DNA of 58,746 nucleotides from assembly GCA_026224875.1 (NCBI GenBank), contig JAMFRU010000013.1, positions 1-58,746 on the forward strand. The letters are read 5' to 3'. Source of the stretch: Acidocella sp. GTDB lineage: Bacteria; Pseudomonadota; Alphaproteobacteria; Acetobacterales; Acetobacteraceae. The notes under the pieces are model-generated. The model did not search any database and had not been told where the DNA came from. It worked only from the letters and a program-made list of their open reading frames with translations. This document shows, in pieces, positions 52,591 to 58,746 of the stretch (position 1 is its first letter; every line of letters begins with the position of its first letter). The translations under genes were made by a program, and so were the position numbers.

Positions 52591-54228
52591 CTACATGCCC
52601 CCGGGGTAGTTGGGGCCGCCGGCACCTTCGGGGACGACCCAGTTGATGTTCTGGGTTGGGTCTTTGATGTCGCAGGTTTTGCAATGGACGCAGTTTTGCG
52701 CGTTGATCTGCAGTTTCGGCGTGCCGGCCTCCTCGCCAACAATTTCGTACACGCCGGCCGGGCAGTAGCGGGTCTCGGGGCTGGCGTATTCGTTGTAATT
52801 TATGTCGATGGCGATGGCCGGATTCAGCAGCGTGAGATGCGCCGGCTGGTTTTCCTCATGGTTGGTATTGGAGAGGAAGACCGAGGAGAGGCGGTCGAAG
52901 GTGAGTTTGCCGTCTGGCTTGGGGTAGACGATCGGCTTGGAGTCCTTGGCCTTCTTCAGCGTTTCGTTATCGGCATGGTGGTTATGCAGCGTCCACGGGG
53001 ATTTGCCACCCAGGATCATTTCGATACCGCCGTTTATGATGCCGCCGTACAAGCCCCATTTGGCGAAGCCGGGGCGCACGTTGCGCACGGCATGCAGCTC
53101 CGGATAGACCCAGCTGGCCTTGAGTTTTTCCGTGTAGCTGGTCACCTCGGCGGGTTTGTCACCGGCCAGGGCCTCGGCGATAGCCTCGGCCGCCACCATG
53201 GCGGATTTCATGGCGGTGTGGGTGCCTTTGATTTTTGGCACGTTGAGCGTACCGGCGGCGCAGCCGACGAGCACGCCGCCGGGGAAGGTCAGTTTGGGCA
53301 GGGATTGGAAGCCGCCCTCGTTCAGCGCGCGGGCACCGTAGGAGATGCGTTTTGCACCTTCGAACATCGGCGCAATGGCGGGGTGCGACTTGTAGCGCTG
53401 CATCTCCTGGAAGGGTGAGAGGTAGGGGTTGGTGTAGTCCAGCCCGACTACGAAGATGAAGGAGACAAGGTTCTCACCGAAATGATAGATGGCGGCACCG
53501 CCATAAGTGTCGCTCGGCAGCGGCCAGCCGACGGTGTGGATGGTCAGGCCCTTCTTGAATTGTTCGGGCTTGACCTCCCACAATTCCTTGATGCCGATGC
53601 CGTAGGTCTGCGGGTCGGCGTCCTGGCGCAGGCCAAACTGTTTTTCCAGTTGTTTCGAGAGCGAACCGCGGCAGCCTTCACCCAGCACAGTATAAGTGGC
53701 GCGCAGCTCCATGCCGCGCTGGTAATTGTCAGTGGGCTCACCATCCTTGCCGATGCCCATATCGCCGGTGGCGACACCAACCAGGCGGCCGTCCTCGATG
53801 AGCAATTCGGCGGCGGCGAAGCCGGGGTAGATTTCCACCCCCAGCTCCTCGGCCTGCTGGCCGAGCCAGCGCACCACATTGCCGAGTGAGACGATGTAAT
53901 TACCATGGTTGTTCCACCACGTCGGGGTGATGGGCGAGGTGATGGCCTTGGTTTCGGTAAGGAAGATGAACTTATCCTCGGTCACCGCCGTTGCCAGCGG
54001 GATGAGCCCGACATCGATTTCGGGGAACAGCTCTTTGAGCGCCCGCGTTTCGATGACAGCGCCCGAAAGGATATGCGCGCCAACCTCGGAGCCTTTTTCC
54101 ACCACGCAGACGGAGAGCTCCGGATTCAGCTGCTTGAGCTTGATGGCGGCGGTGAGCCCGGCCGGGCCGGCGCCGACCACCAGCACATCAAATTCCATCG
54201 CCTCGCGCGCTGGCAGCTCCTCTGACAT
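52591..54228 (-). CDS. Electron transfer flavoprotein-ubiquinone oxidoreductase
   Basis: 545 residues. FAD-binding Rossmann motif [20 protein letters not shown] at ~13-32, the membrane/ubiquinone region in the middle ([20 protein letters not shown]), and a C-terminal 4Fe-4S cluster formed by [10 protein letters not shown] and [20 protein letters not shown]. It passes electrons from ETF, reduced by acyl-CoA and related dehydrogenases, into the ubiquinone pool at the inner membrane. The length and order match bacterial and mitochondrial ETF-QO. No etfAB genes are in the window. ATG 54228 gives the expected start. Confidence 0.97.
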   Translation of the reverse strand: MSEELPAREAMEFDVLVVGAGPAGLTAAIKLKQLNPELSVCVVEKGSEVGAHILSGAVIETRALKELFPEIDVGLIPLATAVTEDKFIFLTETKAITSPITPTWWNNHGNYIVSLGNVVRWLGQQAEELGVEIYPGFAAAELLIEDGRLVGVATGDMGIGKDGEPTDNYQRGMELRATYTVLGEGCRGSLSKQLEKQFGLRQDADPQTYGIGIKELWEVKPEQFKKGLTIHTVGWPLPSDTYGGAAIYHFGENLVSFIFVVGLDYTNPYLSPFQEMQRYKSHPAIAPMFEGAKRISYGARALNEGGFQSLPKLTFPGGVLVGCAAGTLNVPKIKGTHTAMKSAMVAAEAIAEALAGDKPAEVTSYTEKLKASWVYPELHAVRNVRPGFAKWGLYGGIINGGIEMILGGKSPWTLHNHHADNETLKKAKDSKPIVYPKPDGKLTFDRLSSVFLSNTNHEENQPAHLTLLNPAIAIDINYNEYASPETRYCPAGVYEIVGEEAGTPKLQINAQNCVHCKTCDIKDPTQNINWVVPEGAGGPNYPGGM

Positions 54229-54332
54229 TTTTTGGTCCCCTTAGGCTGAATTGCCACCCTGCTTTATTCAATAACATGCGCGGGGGGAATACCGGCACTG
54301 GTTCCTCTCGGCAGGGTGGCTATACTCAGGCC

Positions 54333-55127
54333 ATGGATCTGGTGGAGGCGCTACGCCTGCAATGTGAATGGGGGGCGGACGAGGCGCTGCTGGCTACGCC
54401 GCAGGACCGCCGTGTTTCCGCGCCGCCGCCCGCCGCGGTGGCCGCCCCTGCCAAGCGCCCTGCCGCTCGCCCCGCCACTCACCCTGGAGCCCCTTTGCCC
54501 GCCGGCCCGGCAGAGGCCGCAGCTTTGGCCGCCTCCTGCCAGACGCTCGACGAGCTGAAAGCAGCACTCAACGGCTTCACCGGCTGCGCCCTGCGCGACA
54601 CCGCCACCCAGCTCGTCTTCGCCGATGGCGCGGAGGACGCGCAGGTGATTGTGGTGGGCGAGGCGCCCGGCGCGGAAGAAGACCGCGCGGGCAGACCGTT
54701 CATCGGCCCGGCGGGGCAGTTGCTGGACCGCATGCTGGGCAGCATCGGGCTGGACCGGGGCAAAATCCGCATCATCAACACCGTGCCATGGCGCCCGCCC
54801 GGCAACCGCACGCCGTCGGACGCTGAAATCGCCCTCTGCCTGCCCTTTCTGCACCGGCACATCGCGCTCATCCGCCCGCGCATACTGCTTTCCCTCGGCG
54901 CCGTGGCCACCAAAGCCCTGCTGCCGGAGGCTGGTGCCCAAGGTATCCGGCGCCTTCGCGGAACATTGCGTGAAACCAATATTGCCGGGCTAGAATCGCC
55001 CCTGCCATGCCTGCCGAGTTACCATCCGGCCTATTTATTGCGCACGCCAATGGCTAAATCCGAGTCATGGCAGGATCTTTTACAGCTCCGTGAATGGCTG
55101 GAAACGCCGATTATCACGAAAACGTGA
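54333..55127 (+). CDS. Uracil-DNA glycosylase, family 4/5 type
   Basis: 264 residues. The first ~70 are an Ala/Pro-rich linker. The catalytic domain has motif A VVGEAPGAEEDRAGRPFIGP, INTVPWRPPGNRTPSDAEI, and motif B LPSYHPAYLLRTPMAKSESW. This is the thermostable/family 4-like UDG, usually an Fe-S enzyme; the cysteines in FTGCALRDTATQLVF and NTVPW... regions fit only partly. It removes uracil from DNA, complementing Dut upstream. ATG 54333 is preferred; the frame extends to 54276 without support. Confidence 0.9.
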   Translation: MDLVEALRLQCEWGADEALLATPQDRRVSAPPPAAVAAPAKRPAARPATHPGAPLPAGPAEAAALAASCQTLDELKAALNGFTGCALRDTATQLVFADGAEDAQVIVVGEAPGAEEDRAGRPFIGPAGQLLDRMLGSIGLDRGKIRIINTVPWRPPGNRTPSDAEIALCLPFLHRHIALIRPRILLSLGAVATKALLPEAGAQGIRRLRGTLRETNIAGLESPLPCLPSYHPAYLLRTPMAKSESWQDLLQLREWLETPIITKT

Positions 55128-55238
55128 TCGAAACCGAGGGGGTTAACTCTCTGAAAGCCCTCAAAACGTCTCATTAATTGAGACTCATCCCACCGGCGGC
55201 ACTTGCATCTCATCCACGTATTGTTGTACGGGATTGCC

Positions 55239-56891
55239 ATGCGAGGAGCCACTCAAACGCTCTCCCGCCTGAATGTGAATCGTTTGGCAATGATCGCCAC
55301 GGTGTCCGTTTTCGCTCTCGGCGTGGTGGTTCCCACCGCTGCGGCAGCGAAGTCCCCCGATCTGGGACAAGGCCAGGGAACAGCCACGCCCCCCCAAGCG
55401 CCGCTTAGCGCCATCAACGGGGATAGTGTGGCTTATGCCGTGCCGCGTAATGCGCCGCCCGGGGGCGTCGAAATCGTATTGCCGCAACCGCTCTCGCCCT
55501 CTGATGTCGCGCTCTACCAGCGCATCCAGGATTTGCAGGCCAGCGGCCAGACCACGGAAGCCGCCAACATGGAAGCGCGCCTGTCCGATGACAGCGCCAT
55601 GGGTTCCATACTGGCCCAGTTGTACCTAAGCTCCGGCTACACCACCACGCCGGCCGAGTTGACCGCCTGGTGGGGCAAATACGCCGCGGAACCCGAAGCC
55701 CCCGAAATTTACGCGCTGATGCAGCACAAACTGCGCCGCGCCGATTTGCCGGCCGCCCCGCAGGTTATCTCGCTGCCCGAAGAGACGATGACCGCCGGCG
55801 CCGCCGCCCGCCCTGTTTCAGCACCCGACAGTGCTGCCTGGCACAACCGGTTCGCCGCCGGGCTCGATGCCTGGCAGGCCAATAACCTGCCCCGCGCCGG
55901 CACCGATTTTACCGCCGCCACCAGCCTTTCCGGCATCTCCGATGACGACCGCGCCGCCAGCGAGTTCTGGGCCGCACGCGTGGCGCTCCGCCAGATGCAG
56001 CCGACCTTGTACCTGGACCTGCTGCACCAGGCCTCGACGGTGCAGGATAGTTTTTACGGCATGCTCGCCGGCCGCCTGCTCGGCCAGGGTTTTAGCGCCA
56101 CCGGCCTCGCCGCGACGCTAACGGAAGCCGATATCACCGCCGTGGACGCCACCCCGCAGGGCCATCTCGCCTTCGAGCAGCTGCAGCTTGGCCTTAACAG
56201 CGATGCCGCCGCCAATCTGCGCACCCTCTGGCCGCAGATGCAGCAAAACCCGGACCTCGCCCGCGCCGTGATGTCCGTGGCCGCCCGCGCCGGTCTCGCC
56301 GATGTCGCCATTGCCATCGCCAACACAATGTCCTCGCCGGTTGACGAAATCGCCGGCGCCCATCTGCCGCTGCCCGCCATCCACCCGACCGGCGGCTTCA
56401 CCATCGACCCCTCGCTGGTCTATGCGCTGGCCCGCACCGAATCCGGCTTCAACGCCAACGCCGTGTCACGCTGCGGCGCCCGCGGGCTGATGCAGTTGAT
56501 GCCGGTGACCGCCGCCACCATGCACCGCAAAACCGGTGTATCCGGCATGCTCTCCGACCCCTCCGCCAACCTCGCCTATGGCCAGGCCTACATCACCTAT
56601 CTCGGCCAGCAGCCGGGCATCGACAACAACCTGCTCGCCATCATCGCCAGCTATAACGCCGGCCCCGGTGCGGCCTCCGCCTGGTATGCGCAATTGCAGG
56701 ACAGCTCCGATCCGCTGCTCTTCATCGAGACCATCCCCAATAACGAGACCCGCCGTTTCGTGCGCCAGGTGATGGCCGACAGCTGGCTCTACGCCGAGGA
56801 AATCGGCCTGACGCCTGCCAGTTTGAACCAGCTGGCCGCGGGCAATTTCCCCGAACTGAGCAGCGCCACCGCCGTCGCCAGCGCCAACTGA
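55239..56891 (+). CDS. Soluble lytic murein transglycosylase (Slt family)
   Basis: About 550 residues. The signal peptide is near the start (LAMIATVSVFALGVVVPTAA, cleaving at about AAA-KSP). A helical superhelix spans ~80-380, with repeated YxxLxxAS-type stretches. The catalytic SLT domain spans ~395-530: YALARTESGFNANAVSRCGA with the catalytic Glu, then RGLMQLMPVTA and IIASYNAGPGAASAWY. It cleaves peptidoglycan glycan strands in the periplasm. ATG 55239 or a later Met (55287) could be the start. It is followed immediately by moaB, one base apart. Confidence 0.92.
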   Translation: MRGATQTLSRLNVNRLAMIATVSVFALGVVVPTAAAAKSPDLGQGQGTATPPQAPLSAINGDSVAYAVPRNAPPGGVEIVLPQPLSPSDVALYQRIQDLQASGQTTEAANMEARLSDDSAMGSILAQLYLSSGYTTTPAELTAWWGKYAAEPEAPEIYALMQHKLRRADLPAAPQVISLPEETMTAGAAARPVSAPDSAAWHNRFAAGLDAWQANNLPRAGTDFTAATSLSGISDDDRAASEFWAARVALRQMQPTLYLDLLHQASTVQDSFYGMLAGRLLGQGFSATGLAATLTEADITAVDATPQGHLAFEQLQLGLNSDAAANLRTLWPQMQQNPDLARAVMSVAARAGLADVAIAIANTMSSPVDEIAGAHLPLPAIHPTGGFTIDPSLVYALARTESGFNANAVSRCGARGLMQLMPVTAATMHRKTGVSGMLSDPSANLAYGQAYITYLGQQPGIDNNLLAIIASYNAGPGAASAWYAQLQDSSDPLLFIETIPNNETRRFVRQVMADSWLYAEEIGLTPASLNQLAAGNFPELSSATAVASAN

Positions 56892-56892
56892 C

Positions 56893-57429
56893 ATGAGCCG
56901 CATCGACGAGAGCGCGGTGTTTCTGCCCGTGCGCATCGCCGTTGCCACCATTTCCGACACACGTGATGCCAGTAACGATACGTCCGGCGATACTTTGGCC
57001 GCCCGCGTGGAAGCCGCCGGCCATATCCTGGCCGCCCGTGCCATCATCCGCGACGATGTGGGGGCCATCGAGGCCCAGCTGCGCGCCTGGATCGCAGCGC
57101 CCGATGTGGATGTGGTCATCACCACCGGCGGTACTGGCATAACGGGACGCGACGTTACGCCCGAGGCGTATAAAAGGGTGATGGAAAAGGAGATCGAGGG
57201 ATTCGGCGAATTGTTCCGCTGGATCTCTTTTTCCAAGATCGGCACCTCCACCATGCAATCCCGCGCGCTTGGCGGCGTTGCTGATGGTACTTACTTATTC
57301 GCCCTCCCCGGAAGCACCGGCGCGGTTAAGGACGGGTGGGATGAGATCCTCAAATACCAACTCGATTCACGGCATCGGCCGTGTAATTTGGCGGAGCTGA
57401 TGCCGCGTTTGAGAGAGCATTTGAAGTAA
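56893..57429 (+). CDS. moaB: Molybdenum cofactor biosynthesis protein B
   Basis: 178 residues, MoaB/Mog fold. TISDTRDASNDTSGDTLAAR and DVVITTGGTGITGRDVTPEA carry the molybdopterin-binding GGTG signature. KIGTSTMQSRALGGVADGTY and LFALPGSTGAVKDGWDEIL complete it. By family it adenylylates molybdopterin or supports that step. No other moa/moe genes are here. It starts one base after the transglycosylase stop, probably the same transcript, with a hairpin after its stop. Confidence 0.95.
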   Translation: MSRIDESAVFLPVRIAVATISDTRDASNDTSGDTLAARVEAAGHILAARAIIRDDVGAIEAQLRAWIAAPDVDVVITTGGTGITGRDVTPEAYKRVMEKEIEGFGELFRWISFSKIGTSTMQSRALGGVADGTYLFALPGSTGAVKDGWDEILKYQLDSRHRPCNLAELMPRLREHLK

Positions 57430-57435
57430 GCAAGG

Positions 57436-57457
57436 CCAGCTTTTTGAAAAAAGCTGG
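57436..57457 (+). terminator. Hairpin after moaB
   Basis: CCAGCTTTTT and AAAAAGCTGG form a perfect 10-bp stem with a GA loop, seven bases after the moaB stop. It is followed by ACCAAAAACTTTTGCGCATG, the same motif that follows the first hairpin at 49760, so it belongs to the same repeat type. It lacks a long T-tract on the plus strand, so its role as a terminator is uncertain. Confidence 0.5.
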
Positions 57458-57559
57458 ACCAAAAACTTTTGCGCATGCGGGCATCCATGCCTTTTATCTT
57501 GGAACCACGGGAAGACCGGACGGGTACTTCAACCCGCCCAGCCCAATCGTTATTCAGAC

Positions 57560-58453
57560 CTAGGGGCCGCCTTGAAACAAGAGCCCCGCCACCTTCCCGT
57601 TTTCATTGATGTAAATTCGAAATATTTCAGTGCTGTTCTCAAATTCAACACGGTAGATATCCCACCCCTGCTGCCCAACCCCAAGGAAGGCCAGCGAACG
57701 CAACATCCCCAACGCATCAAATTGCGCTTTGATCGCGGGCACTTGCGGCCGGGAAATCTCAGCCAGCTCCGATGTCATTTCTGAATAATCCGGCTCTCCA
57801 TCGTTTTTGCATACCGCCTCAATTTGCCGCTGGAGCGCCGCTTCACTGCCAGCCACGGCAACCTTCTCCTTGATCCGTCGCACCAAGGTCTTTGCAGCAT
57901 CTTCCGCAACCTGAAGAGTAGCCCGCGGAGATCGCCTCTCATGCCCGTTCTGATGCAGAATCAAAGCCGTGGCATGACCTTGATCATCATTGATGAATGA
58001 AATTTGCGCGTGGAGGGCCTTGTAAAAGAATTTCGTTGCCGACTCCGGAAACACGGGAAACGGTGCCTGCCCTGTCAATTTGACAAAAAGCTGGTCCTCC
58101 TGCCGCATCACAGTAAAAACGGCGGTCGATGCCAATTGATAAGCGCCTACATACCCGTCCAGGAGCGCCGGATCGATCGCGACTTCTTTACGTGGCAGGG
58201 ATTGCTCATAGCGTCGGCGCCCAACCGCATCCATCGGCATATCCGGTGCCGCTTCTTCTTCGAGATACGCCTTGAGGCTACGCCAACTCCTGAACCCGTA
58301 ATCGCGCGCAACGGCCAATTGCACCTCGGCAAGTTTTGCCGCGGGGCTGGTCTTACGCAATGTTTTGAGGCGGAATTTGGCCTCATTCTTTAAATGAACG
58401 AGATTTGGACGCGGTGGCAATGTTTGCGGCGCGCTTCTAGCTGGCTGTCCCAT
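57560..58453 (-). CDS. Protein with DUF3471-like domain, function unknown
   Basis: 297 residues from ATG 58453, with GGAAGGA before it. Residues ~20-65 (LVHLKNEAKFRLKTLRKTSP, then VARDYGFRSWRSLKAYLEEE) form a small helical motif seen at the N-terminus of ankyrin-like and similar bacterial proteins. Residues ~95-180 (LDGYVGAYQLASTAVFTVMR, FVKLTGQAPFPVFPESATKF) match the DUF3471-type lipocalin-like domain often found after serine beta-lactamase domains, absent here. The C-terminal ~110 residues (WDIYRVEFENSTEIFRIYIN) form a small alpha/beta region. No catalytic motif is seen. It is bordered by the IS21-like end. Confidence 0.7.
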   Translation of the reverse strand: MGQPARSAPQTLPPRPNLVHLKNEAKFRLKTLRKTSPAAKLAEVQLAVARDYGFRSWRSLKAYLEEEAAPDMPMDAVGRRRYEQSLPRKEVAIDPALLDGYVGAYQLASTAVFTVMRQEDQLFVKLTGQAPFPVFPESATKFFYKALHAQISFINDDQGHATALILHQNGHERRSPRATLQVAEDAAKTLVRRIKEKVAVAGSEAALQRQIEAVCKNDGEPDYSEMTSELAEISRPQVPAIKAQFDALGMLRSLAFLGVGQQGWDIYRVEFENSTEIFRIYINENGKVAGLLFQGGP

Positions 58454-58640
58454 CGAAATCCTTCCTTCCAAAAGAGCCCGTTGTCCGCGTGTCGGGCAGG
58501 AAGTCAGGTGACGAGTCACAATGGTGATTGGGCTGCGCCCTTTACGCGGACCGTTGGCTCATCTGGAAGCCGAATGAAACCCTATACCGTCCTCACTGAT
58601 TTGCAAGGCCGATTTGCGTGAAGTCGGCCGAACGTACATC

Positions 58641-58746
58641 TATTGTCAACGGCGGCGGAAAAATGTGCCAGATGGCGGCGCAATAGTGTACCAGTCGGGT
58701 TGATTAAAAAGGGCATGGCCGCCCCTGTTGATCGATCCGCGGTGTG
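58641..58746. mobile_element. IS21-like insertion sequence terminus (partial)
   Basis: From about 58641 the sequence reads TTGTCAACGGCGGCGGAAAA, then GTGCCAGATGGCGGCG and AGTGTACCAGTCGGG. This has the tip and repeated internal GGCGGCG/TG(C/T)(A/G)CCA blocks typical of IS21-family ends. The element continues past the window. Neither istA nor istB can be identified in the 100 bases visible, so orientation is unclear. Confidence 0.5.

Noticed and set aside
1-58746. tRNA or rRNA genes
   Set aside because: Reading both strands I found no cloverleaf with a convincing T-arm or rRNA core sequence. A tRNA scan would be decisive.

Overview
The window is a GC-rich alphaproteobacterial chromosome segment, most likely from the Acetobacteraceae. 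This rests on the gene content: a C-terminal Hint-domain repeat protein of the kind amplified in that family, DapD/DapE lysine synthesis, GlnE, EtfQO, a UbiE-CoaBC-Dut block, and hairpins followed by a CCAAAAACTTTTG-type motif. I cannot name the genus. Both ends lie in insertion sequences (an IS3-type orfA start on the left, an IS21-like terminus on the right), so the window may be a contig bounded by repeats.

Layout. 0-12 kb: partial IS; giant AIDA-like/glycine-rich Hint protein; AraC regulator; decayed MarR-GNAT gene; guaA; a thioesterase-RsmB methyltransferase-GNAT operon; cold shock gene; BLUF photoreceptor and a dead BLUF copy. 12-21.4 kb: complete tripartite RND pump operon (adaptor, two RND subunits as in MdtABC, outer-membrane channel). 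21.5-24.1 kb: dapD-dapE-membrane protein. 24.2-32.4 kb: degenerate GGDEF protein, small membrane ORF, grpE, AsmA-like protein divergent from glnE-bcp. 32.5-37.8 kb: GAF-GGDEF cyclase, secreted unknown, catalase, DUF1272, AT-rich orphan gene. 37.8-45.5 kb: mutM divergent from ubiE-coaBC-dut-chaA, nickel/cobalt transporter, pabB-pabC. 45.7-49.1 kb: ABC transporter without a binding protein. 49-58.7 kb: trmB, metK, dapB, TadD remnant, etfQO, uracil-DNA glycosylase, lytic transglycosylase, moaB, a DUF3471-like protein.

Most of the window is housekeeping: lysine/peptidoglycan precursors (dapD, dapE, dapB), folate (pabB, pabC), CoA, ubiquinone, purine and SAM synthesis, nitrogen control (glnE) and DNA repair (mutM, dut, UDG).

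The most unusual signal is a dispersed palindromic element found four times (11143-11338, 13560-13700, 25183-25323, 45529-45669). Three copies have a core of exactly 141 bp, or 47 codons. One copy sits in frame inside the lipoprotein signal peptide of the RND outer-membrane channel. Removing it on paper restores a perfect signal peptide. This parallels the in-frame palindromic elements known from Rickettsia and is the best candidate here for something undescribed. Also notable are a BLUF pseudogene whose photochemical tyrosine codon is an amber stop, a hairpin that would sequester the ribosome-binding site of a diguanylate cyclase, and a dense hairpin block between metK and trmB.
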